From Ostrinia nubilalis (lineage: Eukaryota > Arthropoda > Insecta > Lepidoptera > Crambidae), in the NCBI RefSeq assembly GCF_963855985.1, contig NW_026973566.1, forward strand, positions 1,612,001 through 1,676,000: a stretch of DNA of 64,000 nucleotides, written 5' to 3'. Below, one piece after another: positions 21,300 through 32,660 of this stretch. Each line of letters opens with the position of its first letter. Within the stretch, counting starts at the first letter, position 1. The notes beneath the pieces are model-generated. The model was not told the origin of the DNA and searched no databases. It saw nothing but the letters and a program-made list of their open reading frames with translations. The translations under genes were made by a program, and so were the position numbers.

Positions 21300-21640
21300 A
21301 TGACGTCACGGTTTCGGTTTTAAATGATAACACGGCGGTTTCGGCTTTAAATACAAACTCGGCGGTTTCGGTCTTAAGTAATAATTCGGCGGTTTCGGTA
21401 TTAAGTAGTAATTCGGCGGTTTCGGTTTTAAATAATAATTCGGCGGTTTCGGTAGGTATCAAAGGATAATTCGGCGGTTTCGGTATCAAATGATAATTCG
21501 GCGGTTTCGGTTTTAACAAATTCGGCGGTTCGGTTTCAAATAAAAATTCGGCGGTTTCGGTTTCAAATAAAATTTCGGCGGTTTCGGTTTCAAATGAAAA
21601 TTCGGCGGTTTCGGTTTCGGCGGTTAATTATTCGGTTAAA
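21300..21640 (+). repeat. Coding minisatellite, NSAVSV-type repeat
   Basis: About a dozen imperfect units built on TTCGGCGGTTTCGGT with variable AAAT-rich linkers (unit ~27-33 bp). In the upstream frame they encode repeated NSAVSVL-type peptides between protease and RT of the second BEL element. The frame is lost part-way (stop at 21467), after which units continue in other frames. Confidence 0.85.
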
Positions 21641-22290
21641 ACATCTGGTATTACGCTTATTGAAGCGGTTGAACGGTTTTGGGCTTCGGAAGAGCCACCT
21701 TTGGTTAAAATTATGGATCCCTTGAATGTGGAATGTGAACAGCTGTTTGTTAATACGACAACTCGCGGTGCGGACGGCAAGTACACGGTGCGCTTGCCGC
21801 TTATACCTACTCACGATCGGTGGGGTGATTCTAGGCAGATTTAAATGAGACGGTTTAAAATACAACCGGAATTTCGGGAAAAATATGTCAACTTTATTAA
21901 TGAGTACATAGAACTCGGACATATGGAAAAGGCTAATTTTCATAATTATTCGGATGAACATTATTTTTTGGCACACCACGGCGTTTTTAAATCTTCGGAA
22001 GACACACAAATACGTGTTGTATTTGACGGCAGCGGGAAGACGTCCAACGGGGTCGCTCTCAATGATTGTTTGTATGCGGGGGAAAAGTTACAAAATGACA
22101 TAACTAAAATTATTTTGAATTTTAGATATCCCAACTTTGTTTTTAATATAAGGATGATGTTCAGACAAACGTCGATTCACCCGGATGATCGGAAATATCA
22201 GTTAATACTCTGGAGAGAGCATAGTACGGATCCTGTAGGTGTTTATAGCCTCACTACGAATACTTACGGCACAGTAGATATATGAGCTAA

Positions 22291-23368
22291 AGCAGTACGG
22301 AAACTTAGCCCTTTCGGCGAGTTAAATACCTACACTTCAACTGAGTGTTAGGGTTGGCACTCTTAATCTTTATAAAATTAATAAGGTTCTGACTTACTTA
22401 TTTATTAAAACGTTTATTTAGGTTTTTTAAACAAATACCTAATGGAATAAATTAATTGACTAAGTAGTTAACAAAAAAATAAAACGTTAATTAGGTTCTA
22501 TAATGATCGAATACATAATCGAATAAATTGATTAAGTACTATTAGAGGCCGGTAGAAGATATTCTATTCTCATAAATAAAATACCGGATACTTACTTTCA
22601 CATACCTATTGCCTCATTTTTAATACAGTTCATCACTTAGTACAAAAGCGCGCGGAGCAAATTACTTTATCAAATAGAACACATAAATTGTTAAAAAGCG
22701 TAATTACGTAATTTAAAAAGAACTATTACTAAATCAGATGTAAGCACTTTATTAAAAAGTAATATTTAATCATTTTTACAATTCAGAATTATTACGAAGT
22801 TTAAAAAAAGAAAGTTCTGGTTTTGAAGATGCCGAGTTCAAGCAGCCGTATACTACGCAATACACTCGTGGCATATTTTTAAAAATACAGCGGACAGTGC
22901 ATGCAATAAAATTATTATTAAAAACAACGCGCGCGACACTCGCGACGGATGGACTGCGAGGTTCATTTAGAGCTCGTGTAAAGCGTGCGTCTGTGTGCGT
23001 GAGTCTGATTTCGAGCGTTTGTATGAAGCTTCCGTACTGTTTGATTTATCTACTGTGCTTACGGTCTTAAGGCGATTACATGGCCAAACGATCTTGAGCA
23101 TTAGAGCGAGACAACGCGCCTCCCGCCGCGCGCCCGCGCTTCTGCCCAATATCAAAGAGCGCTCAGAATACAGATGCGAAGCGCTGCCAATTCTAACATA
23201 ACTGCCTACGGGAATGTTGACTCGATTTTAATTTATGCAGATCGAAAAACATTGCGATGCTTATTTTGTGTTTTAAAACAGAATTTAAAAAAATCATATT
23301 ATTCAGAATAATAATAATTCTCGTCAGCATAATTCAAACTAAAACAAAATTAAATTATTGAAATATAA
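22291..23368. other. No gene seen between the BEL remnant and the next LTR
   Basis: AT-rich, with a GC-richer patch at 22925-23200. Short frames only; nothing recognisable. Confidence 0.3.
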
Positions 23369-23897
23369 TGTAATGATTTTAGAATTTATATTGTATTTTA
23401 TACGATTATTGGTTACTTTTAAATAGTTATTGCAACAATTTTAGTATTTGTATTGTATTTTAGAAGAACCCAAAAACCCATTATTAAATTAAAATACTTT
23501 ATTTGATTACTTCCTAGGCATTTTGCAGACATTAGAATGATTTTAGAATTTATTTTGTATTAAATCCAATTATTTCATATTTATTATTTAATTTAATTAT
23601 TTTAGATTTTTATTGTATACATTTTAGTATTTTAAAAATTAAGAAAACAGCTAATTATGAAATAAGTATTGCATTTGACTAGTTCCGGAGCATGCCGTCG
23701 ATAAGTCGTTTTGAACCGGTCGACTTTCACTGATGGAAGGGGAAGTTACCTTATCGCTGGCATGCCGCTGGACAGTCAGTTCGATTTGAGCGTTCAAAGC
23801 AAGAGGTACTATTAAGATGACGTCATAATGTCGGAATTGTGTAAATCAGTGGTGCTGAAATACAAGTTAGAACAACCTACAAGAGTGTTTCATTTCA
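23369..23897 (+). repeat. 5' LTR of the decayed gypsy element
   Basis: 529 bp, TG...CA ends. I noticed only isolated differences from the 3' copy (for example AAATTAAG versus AAAGTAAG about 275 bp in). Confidence 0.9.
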
Positions 23898-24029
23898 ACT
23901 CAGAAGTGGGATACGTGATCTACAGCTCATAAGGTACGTTTTTATTTATTTGGTTAAAAAGTAATTGATTTTAAAAGTTCAAGTAGAAAAACGTATGAAT
24001 ATTTCGTTTAATGCATGAAATAGTTATTT

Positions 24030-24964
24030 TTAAAACGAGGCTAGACGCGCCTTCAGTTTATCAGGCTAGATGCGCCTTAGACTATGACTAAGACTAAGAC
24101 TATGACTATGACTATGACTATGACCATGACTAAGACTTAGTATAACGAGGTTAGACGCACCTCCAGTTTATCAGGCTAGATGCGCCTTGGACTATGACTC
24201 AGTACAACGAGGCTAGACGCGCCTCCAGTTTAATAGGCTAGATGCGCCTTAGACTATGACTATGACTATGACTTTGACCATGACTAAGACTTAGTATAAC
24301 AAGGCTAGATGCGCCTTTGACTATGACTAAGTATAACAAGGCTAGATGCGCCTTTGACTATGACTAAGTATAACAAGGCTAGATGCGCCTTTGACTATGA
24401 CTAAGTATTACAAGGCTAGATGCGCCTTTGACTATGACTCAGTACAACGAGGCTAGACGCGCCTCCAGTTTAATAGGCTAGATGCGCCTTAGACTATGAC
24501 TATGGCTTTGACCATGACTAAGACTTAGTATAACGAGGCTAGACGTGCCTCCAGTTTATCAGGCTAGATGCCCCATTGACTATGACTAAGTATGAGACGT
24601 GTAGAGGCTCCTTATGAGCAAAATATTTGACGATTTGTAAGTGCTATTAATTAGTATACTAAACAAATAAAGATATTTTGACTTTGACTTTGACTTTGAC
24701 TATAACTATGACTATGACTTAGTTTAACGAGGCTAGACACTCCTCCAGTTTATCAGGCTAGATGCGCTTTTGAATATGACTAAATATAACGAGGCTAGAC
24801 GCGCCTCCAGTTTATTAGGCTAGATGTGCCTTGGACTATGACTGTGACTTAGTATAACGAGGCTAGACGTGCCTCCAGTTTCATCAGGCTACATGCGCCT
24901 TGGACTATGACTGAGTATGACGAGGCTAGACGCGCCTCCAGTTTATCAGGCTAGATGCGCCTTA
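24030..24964. repeat. Minisatellite with alternating GGCTAGACGCGCC / GGCTAGATGCGCC motifs
   Basis: About 22 occurrences of GGCTAGA(C/T)GCGCC or close variants in ~930 bp, separated by CAGTTTATCA or by runs of GACTAT(GACTAA)n hexamers. The larger unit is ~60-75 bp. Each core is itself a short imperfect inverted repeat (GGC...GCC, GAGG...CCTC). It lies between the 5' LTR and the decayed gag/pol region. Confidence 0.9.
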
Positions 24965-25022
24965 ATTCTAGAGACTATCCTAAACAATGGGGCCCCCCAT
25001 TGTTTAGGATAGTCTCTAGAAT
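24965..25022. repeat. Perfect 28 bp inverted repeat with 2 nt centre
   Basis: Left arm 24965-24992 (starting ATTCTAGAGACTATCC), right arm 24995-25022 its exact reverse complement, centre CC. It abuts the end of the minisatellite. Perfect arms in otherwise decayed sequence imply recent origin or constraint. Confidence 0.9.
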
Positions 25023-27834
25023 GAAAAGCCTTCTATTACTGACATAACAAGCAAGCCGTCCAGTTGTCACATGAGTTGTGTGTGAAGGTCGCACTGAATA
25101 AAATACAAGTATAAATACAAAATCTTTATTTGTGATGCATATGTATAATAGAAACATGTCACAATGGTATTTTACTACACTTTGCTCAGGGAGCATAATA
25201 TTAATTGTCAAGCAAAAGATTTTTTAGATTTATTTTTTGAGATTTAGATTTTTGGAAAAGACACAAATCAAACTTTTGCTTAATATAACATGAACATAGC
25301 TTCCATATGATGTTGAGTTGATGCTGGTCAGATACAGTTTATTTCGTCGAGTACTTTATTTCACAGTTGAGTACAACGACTACTGAAGATGGAGCTCGTA
25401 TGCCGCCAGGGACACCCGTCAGCTGACGATGAAATAATAAGCGTGCTAAGCGGACGAAGTTGTCGTCGTCGTCCAGTAAGAAGGCGCCACCACGATCGTC
25501 TTCTATGGGGCCAAGGTTGAAGAAAAATACGCGAAGGAGCTCATCTTCTTCCAGCTCTACTGAAAGAGCAGTGCCACATGAGGTTCGTAAAATTTCTGGT
25601 AGACTCTACTGAAGAAAAGTGCCTATTTTTTGTTTGGTAGTTTTTTTTTATTGCGCACACATTATGAAATATTACGCATACCTACAGTAAAATGGGAATA
25701 TTAGCTTATGTAGTAAATCTTTAATAGTAATAATTAAAGGTAATGATAAAGTATTCGATTATAACGTTTAAATTAACGTTAAAGTAAATGTGCTAAAAGG
25801 AAATTATTTTTTTAAATATTTTTACACAAGTAAAGTGAATTAATTAATGATTCGTTTATTTTAAAATTGTCGTCGGTTCGGACTTTCGGTAGGTTTTTTT
25901 TGCCAAGTACAATATCTTGTCTATAGATCTATAATTCCACTTCAAAAATATATTTCGAATTATTCTGACCTGATTACATTAGTCTGACCTAGATAGGTAG
26001 TTTCTAGTTGAATTAAGCTTTTTCTTCTAATTTAGTTTTCTCAAAGAACTACATCAGTTAGCGAGCTCAAATAAACACAATATTATATTACTGTAAGAAG
26101 TCATAAAAAAAAGTCATGCAATTTGTAACTATAAAAAGAACTTAGTACCTGTACCAAGGTTTCATAGGTTAGGTTAGTCATTTTTTTGGTAGAGCAAAAG
26201 ATATGAAACGTCAAGGTTCCATAATGAGCAGAAGTTTAAAGTTTTTCTTTTAGTAGTCTTTCATTTTATGACAATTTTGTGAGCGCTATTATAATAGCTA
26301 ATGCAAATAAGAGAATTTTGTCTTTGACTTAGACATTGCAAAAGTTAATTGGCTTAGCTAAGAGAACTACGGACGTCTGTTAGAGGAAATTTTGAATCCT
26401 GCTACTTGAAAGGATGAACAGTTTACGTAATTATTTTTATGACAAAAAAATCTATGAGACTGTTTTGGTAAATGAAACATCCTTTTAAGTGTTGGTAGTG
26501 AGTGCACTTGTTGACGCAAAACCGATGCTGAAACTAAGTATAGTTTGGCAGATCATTTCAATATCAATTCCAATTGTAAAAGTTGTGGTCAATCATCAGT
26601 CATACCTCTAAGTATAGAGCTAATATAAACAAAAATGTTGATGAGATTGACGCTGTTATAGAAGTGTTAGTGATTGATGATGTATAGCAGACTTCACTGA
26701 CAATGGACGATTTGACACCGATATTGATTCGATATTACAATTTATTAAAGACATTCTTATCTTGAAAGCTTAATTAATCTGAAATGACCTGTAAATTATC
26801 ATTTTTGGTCGGATTGTAATTAAGAAAAGTAGTTTGATTAAATTCACAAAATAGCGATGTCACTTGCTTGTCGTGCCATACGAAATCTATGGGAGTTTGA
26901 TTTAACAGTTTTTAAAAGTACGTCAATTAACTGGCGGTGTCAACACGTCTATTGGTCAAAACTTCACGCAACTGCAATTTCTCACGGTTTTGAATACTGA
27001 CATTATATAAAATTCCTGGTCAGAATATTTTCGAGAGCCACGAAAATGATGGACACAAGTGAATACCAGTTAACATAAATTTCTAGTTTTACAGAGGATA
27101 GTTTCTGGCGTTTACAGTTGCCTTTCGATTTAAATTTTTAAAATAACTTGACACCTGGCGAGCTTAAGGCCGTGGGTTCGATTCCCGCCTTAGGCGGTTC
27201 TATATTTTCAAGTGATATTTTATAATGCGAATAGCTTTCCGCCGAGGGTTCTTCCGCGTGGAATTTTGTTTGTCACAGTTGTTTGTTTTGTATGTTATGT
27301 ATGTAAATTAAACAGGGGGCCAAGTACCGGGTGTTTAAAAGAGCCTTTTTAATTCACAACGGCAAAGGTGAAATCGTTTTTGGTAATTTGTCTCCTAGTC
27401 CAATAACACTTAAAGCAAATATTTTAATAGCTACTTCAATGCTTTTTGGAGCATGTCCAATATGTCATGTAAATCGAATTGTAAAAGACCCCTCAGCTAT
27501 GGATACTCTCGATAGAGCTGATATTATGACTAAGCCCGGACTTAGTTCCGACATGTTCTGGTTAGTTAGATAAGCTTTATACTCTTTTGTGAAATTATCG
27601 CGATTGTATTGCTATAAATCTGACTGAGATAGGACGTACACGTGCAGTCTTTGATGTCAGGATGAAAAAGAATGTGCAAATACCACCATTACCACTTATC
27701 TCATTACAAGAGGGAAAAGGGTTCAGAAAACCATAGATGACTAACTTGATCCAATGCTATGATTATCAATATTATTCAGGACTCTAAATCATATTTAAGT
27801 CAGATCTTGATGATAAAGAGAAAAGTCTTCAAAG
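25023..27834. other. Decayed interior of the gypsy element, little recognisable
   Basis: AT-rich and full of stops. A Ser/Arg/Lys-rich frame fragment at ~25390-25580 may be gag debris, and LVDAKPMLKL near 26510 is weakly protease-like. An 80-codon ORF at 27331-27573 (ending DMFWLVR) looks protein-like but I do not recognise it. A GGGTTCGATTCCCGC string at 27175 resembles a tRNA T-arm/B box; a matching string occurs at 55199. Confidence 0.35.
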
Positions 27835-28330
27835 TTCTGTAGCAGTCACTTACTTTAGTCGACCCACAGACAGACGACCCCTGAGGAAAGACATCTTCAA
27901 TGAAAGACAACTTCTATGAGTTAGAGTAGAGACACTAGCTGTGGTGTGTGTGCTAAAAAAAAAAAAGGGTATGTCTTTTACGACTTAAAAGTTTCTACTG
28001 GTTATGCTGCCTTAAGAACCACGTTAAAAAAAAAGGAGAAGAAATTTAGTTCCGCGAATAGTCCAAATACCAAAATTCAGTCATAGAATCTAACGACAAC
28101 CCATCCAAACATCGTAATCTCTTCAAATAGCAGATACAGTAAGGTTATCAAATTATTTTTAGTGGTCCCACGTACAGCTAGATGGCAAATATGTTGCGCT
28201 TATCGTGATGAAATCGAGCATCACAGACATTCAGAAACACATAATATAAGGACACTGTAATTGTACCTATTGGTTTAAAAAACTTGGAAAATTTGTAAAG
28301 AAGAAAATTATGTTAAGGCCTTAGGAATAC
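27835..28330 (+). pseudogene. Gypsy pol remnants: RNase H and integrase zinc-binding region
   Basis: 27837 onward reads VAVTYFSRPT, then after frame breaks YEL...ETLAVV, YVFYDLK and AALRTTLKKKE, matching the RNase H block of gypsy pol. 28150-28325 reads LVVPRTARWQICC and DEIEHH, then a stop, then KENYVKA, in the order expected of the integrase HHCC region. At least three frameshifts or stops. Not functional. Confidence 0.65.
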
Positions 28331-28963
28331 ATAATTCTGACGAAAGTACCTTTAGTGTTAATCATAAATCGTGACCATAATTCATTATTTGCCAGATTAC
28401 GGTTACAAATGGATATAATTGGATATACCTACTTAATATTAACGTTTTGACATGTTCTTATAAACTTAATAACTTTCACATGGCAGTCATGGCAAGATAC
28501 ACTGTAATTAAATTGATTATGTACTAACATCTAATGGACGTGTATTTATGTGAAATAAAAATTTGGATTTAAAAAGAGAAGTTTCCAATATATTCGATAT
28601 GGTAGTTTTGAGAAAATTATAAAGTAAAACGATTAATATCTGAATTTCATGCAAATATCCGTTATTGGTTATAAAATAAGTCATTACGAATAATATAGAT
28701 TAGGTGAAAATGTATAGTGTGTATAAGTGCCTACAAGATTTTTCTCCCTTAACATTTGTTACTGGTTTAATATGAAGAATAGTTTCTAAAATGCATTATT
28801 AATGTTAAAACACTTGTTAACAAGTTGTCATAGAATTGTTTATCATTCTACTATAATATATGCTTCATATTGTAATATTGTTTGAAAAGTAATATTAATG
28901 ATTTTAGAATAAATCCTTATTAGACGTGAATGCCGGGAGGCATCACGGTGTCGGATGGCCGAA
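28331..28963. other. Decayed 3' interior of the gypsy element
   Basis: AT-rich with no recognisable coding. The last ~45 bp before the 3' LTR are GC-richer (GCCGGGAGGC, GGATGGCC) and may include the polypurine region. Confidence 0.35.
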
Positions 28964-29492
28964 TGTAATGATTTTAGAATTTATATTGTATTTTATACGA
29001 TTATTGGTTACTTTTAAATAGTTATTGCAACAATTTTAGTATTTGTATTGTATTTTAGAAGAACCCAAAAACCCATTATTAAATTAAAATACTTTATTTG
29101 ATTACTTCCTAGGCATTTTGCAGACATTAGAATGATTTTAGAATTTATTTTGTATTAAATCCAATTATTTCATATTTATTATTTAATTTAATTATTTTAG
29201 ATTTTTATTGTATACATTTTAGTATTTTAAAAAGTAAGAAAACAGCTAATTATGAAATAAGTATTGCATTTGACTAGTTCCGGAGCATGCCGTCGATAAG
29301 TCGTTTTGAACCGGTCGACTTTCACTGATGGAAGGGGAAGTTACCTTATCGCTGGCATGCCGCTGGACAGTCAGTTCGATTTGAGCGTTCAAAGCAAGAG
29401 GTACTATTAAGATGACGTCATAATGTCGGAATTGTGTAAATCAGTGGTGCTGAAATACAAGTTAGAACAACCTACAAGAGTGTTTCATTTCA
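28964..29492 (+). repeat. 3' LTR of the decayed gypsy element
   Basis: 529 bp, the same length as the 5' copy and nearly identical. Shortly after it ends, the flank holds an RTE stub insertion (29524-29705). Confidence 0.9.
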
Positions 29493-29523
29493 ATAATGAT
29501 TATATTTCAATTAGTACATCATT

Positions 29524-29705
29524 GGTTCGTTCGTTCGTTTCAGCCGAAAGACGTCCACTGCCGGACAAAAGCCTCCCCCCCAAGGATTTCCACAAAGACC
29601 GGTCCTGCGCCGCTCGCATCCAGGCACCTCCCGCGACCTTCACCAGATCGTCGGTCCACCTAGTGGGAGGCCTGCCCACTCTACGTCTTCCGGCTCGTGG
29701 TTGCC
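29524..29705 (-). mobile_element. 182 bp RTE-type 3' fragment with 15 bp duplication
   Basis: Flanked by AATTAGTACATCATT at 29509-29523 and 29706-29720. Starts on the plus strand with (GTTC)n, the complement of the tail, followed by the reverse complement of the conserved RTE C-terminus (DDLVKV...W...LG...PAVDVLRLK-type). 5'-truncated insertion. Confidence 0.85.
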
Positions 29706-29720
29706 AATTAGTACATCATT

Positions 29721-31763
29721 ATACTTAAATTAGTACCATAACTATGAAAAATAAACAATTATTTCCTCCTGTAAAGTTTGCTCAAAGGGACATAAGCAGT
29801 TTGAAAGTTGGGCTGTCGATATTCGTGTGTATAAGTGAGCTTCTAAACAGTTTTTAAGTGTGTGTACGAGTACCTACATAAATGTAAATGTCTGTCTGTG
29901 CAGGTATACAAAATATTGGTCAACATTGAATAAAATATTTTTGATTCTTGAATACAATTTTTGACTTTACTTTCTTTGTTATTATTTTTTGGTAAAATCG
30001 AGATATTTTTTGATACATACATTTGGCTATTATAATCCTGATAGTTATGATGAAATATAAGATTTTCGTTTAGCTTTCTATTTCAACTAAAATAGATAAA
30101 CACGGATTGAGCGACATTTTTATATGAGTTACATGTCAAGCACGAATACGAATACTGTGTGTCGAGGTAACGCCATTATAGTGTAACAATGACAATAATA
30201 TGAGGGTAGTTTAAAATATTTAAGCCCACCCGAATGGACGATTCCGCCAGCTGCCAGTTTGCTTGTGATCACGGCAGCCGATAAATCAAGCCGCATCACT
30301 GGATCAAAATTGCGATTTATGGACATAGCGATTTTTTTCACAATTTCTATTTGAAAAAATTACCTATCGATAGGTTACGTTATTCTGATGAATAAATGCT
30401 GCACAAGTTTTTCTCTAAAACCAATAGTTTGGCTGGAAAAAAATATTTTCCATTTTCGTTGTATGGAATGAAACATAAAGTGGTCGATTTCGACTAAGCC
30501 TTGACAGATCTTGCTTTGAAACTACTTGAGCCTTGTTTTATGGCTTGTTGACTATAATCCTACGCAATCAGCGCGCGCCCAAAGTTGCCCGTTCACAAGT
30601 TATGAGGTTCTGAAAATTTTTAAAAAAGTAAGTAAAAGTGACTTTTTTTTGGAATATCTTTAAAGATTTAACGAAAATATAAAGATTCTATACGTTAATA
30701 ATGTGAATTAACCTTAAATTACTGCTAAAAACGCATTTTAATAAAATTAAAATGAATAAAATCAGCGATATTTTTTTTCACAATTTCTGTTTGAAAAAAA
30801 TACCTATCGATAGGGTATGTTATTCTGATGAATAAATATTATGAAACGTTTTTCTCTAAACCAACAGTTTGGCTGGAAAAAAATATTTTCCATTTTCTTT
30901 GTATGGAATGAAACATAAAGTGGTCGATTTAGACTAAGCCTTGACAGATTTTGCTTTGAAACTACTTGAGCCTTGATCTATGGCTTGTTGACTATAATCC
31001 TACATTAACAGCGCGCGCACAAAGTTGCCCGTTCAGAAGTTATGAGGTTCCGAAAAATGAAAATTAAAGTAAGTAAAATTGACTTTTCTTTAGATAAGAC
31101 GACAAGAGAAAGGTTAATTACATTACTAAAGTATAGAATTTTCATGTTTTAGTTGAATCTTTAAAGATAATGTCCCAAAAAAAGATACTTTTACTTACTT
31201 TCATTTTGTTGTGTCGTTGTTAGTGATTCACTGAATTTAAATTAACTTCTATTAAAAATTAATTACGTTGTTTTGGTAAACAGAGCAATAAATAACCTCA
31301 CTTTTTGAATGTCTCCGTTTGACAGATCAATGCGTTACGTTTCATTCTTTTAGTAAAGAAGAAGTGTATAACGAAATTAAATATTCAACACTAAATTTTT
31401 ATAAAACTTAATATTTAGGCTCTTTAATTTAAATTCTAGCTATTTACAGTATTTTCTTCAATGTTTATATTAAAATAATATTAAAATGTATTTTGATTGA
31501 TCATGGATTCGGAACGTTCTAGAAATTTGACATATTGTGAGTGAAACGAAACGCGCGGGAGACGGTCCGAATACTGCTAGTGGAGTTTCTTGTATTTCTA
31601 AAAGTTCAATAAATTAATTAAATTTAAATCAGAGGAGCAGTTTTGTGAGTTCTCATATCGAAATTATTCAATAAGAGGCTGGTTGACTCAAATAGAACTT
31701 ATTGAAAATAAAAATAAAAAATAAAAATGAAGAAACATTTTTATTGTTTGTTGTTGTTGGGTT
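29721..31763. other. No gene seen; contains a tandem duplication
   Basis: AT-rich. The clearest structure is the two-copy repeat annotated separately at 30322-31090. The segment 31210-31291 recurs exactly or nearly so at 58843-58924. Confidence 0.4.
30322..31090. repeat. Two-copy tandem duplication, period ~435 bp
   Basis: The stretch from about 30330 (CACAATTTCTATTTG) to 30645 recurs at about 30780-31090 with scattered substitutions. Both copies include CCTATCGATAGG, a 12 bp palindrome, TTTGGCTGGAAAAAAATA and GCGCGCG. No coding capacity. Confidence 0.8.
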
Positions 31764-32660
31764 TGTGACGCGCTCTGCGACGCATCGACAGCCCTAGCAC
31801 CGAGCGCGGAGATTTTGACAACCCTACGGCTGCGCGGCCGCACGCCGCACGGACCGAGCTAATATAAGAGACGGCGGCGACCGCGGGCGCCTAGCATTCG
31901 CTCGGGAGCCATTGTAACAGCCAGACGTTCGCGCGCGCGTCTATCGTTCCCTCGGCTGCATTGCACAGAGTCCCTAGCGAATAGCTATCCACATTGTTCC
32001 CTACTAACCTTGACTGTTCGACTCTGGCTTGATCCGATACCTCGTCACTAATCCGCGGCGCCATAAAGCGTCGTGTCGAGACGTTCTATCGCTGATAGCC
32101 AACCGGTTCTCGTCCTTGCCGAGTAGTGCATGTGATGCTCATCCCGAACCTGCGGTAGCAATCCTGCTGCCACCCTTCCTGAACTTCACACCCCCTCGCC
32201 CCGTAGGTCCGACGCCTTTCCCTAGTGGTCGTACTCACTATCGAGGCTTCGGTCTCTGGCTTGAGCTAACGAACCACATCCTACCCCCCTAGTTATAAGT
32301 ATCCAACTAATACTCGCTAAACCTCGCACAGGGCGCCGCCCCTCTCGCGGATACGTAAATTAGTTTCGGGACGCGAACCGGGCGCGTCGCTATCCCCCTT
32401 GTCATAGTAGACTTGCAATTGTGGAATAACTTGCTCGTTATTTAAATAATAGTAATTTAGAGTCGGTGAAACTAGAATAAGTAAACTATTGTGGAACCTG
32501 AATTACAAAGTGCCGTTGTGTTACTGATTGTGCGTTTCCTTGGTCAAATATCCCTGTAGGCATCCTGGATAGGTACACATCCCTCATCGCAGAAGGCGAA
32601 CTGGGACTTAGTACTAAACAACGGGGTGTCAGACTGAGCTAGCTAAGACGCCCCGTTGCA
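31764..32660 (+). mobile_element. Solo LTR (family of the element at 35909-41215)
   Basis: 897 bp, TGTGACGCG...CCGTTGCA, flanked by GGTT on both sides (31760-31763 and 32661-32664). It is the reverse-complement relative of the 908 bp LTRs at 35909 and 40308 but visibly diverged (many single-base differences), so it is an older insertion. It contains a GC-rich core with a TATAAGAG box near 31863. Confidence 0.9.

Larger units (their letters stand above)
18933..22290 (+). pseudogene. Second BEL/Pao element, degenerate and 3'-truncated
   Basis: The gag (18933-19883 and 20242-20673) is a DUF1759-type protein with AIDLQNFDGDTFEWYSF, then zinc knuckles CFRCFGNHAAASCN and CAYCGNSGHHKLIC. A frameshift near 20670 leads into the protease (20680-20872 and 20986-21300; VLLDFGSQITII, where Ser of DSG is Phe). 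After a repeat-filled linker the RT N-terminus (21640-22285) carries RFWASEEPP and RVVFDGSGKTSNG. A stop at 21842 breaks it, and VFNIRMMFRQ lacks the residues that normally carry the first catalytic Asp. Similarity ends near 22280, before the YVDD box. Two short insertions, when removed, restore the reading frame exactly. Confidence 0.8.
23369..29492 (+). mobile_element. Ty3/gypsy-derived LTR element with decayed interior
   Basis: Two 529 bp LTRs, 23369-23897 and 28964-29492, begin TGTAATGATTT and end TTTCA. The sequence before the first ends ATAA and the sequence after the second begins ATAA, a plausible 4 bp duplication. The ~5.07 kb interior has no long ORF. Remnants of RNase H and the integrase zinc-binding region (27835-28330) give the gypsy assignment and the plus orientation. 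The leader carries a large minisatellite. I could not identify a convincing primer binding site. Confidence 0.8.

Noticed and set aside
27331..27573. Short ORF as a host exon
   Set aside because: It lies within a decayed LTR element, lacks clear splice partners and I cannot recognise it; left as a note.
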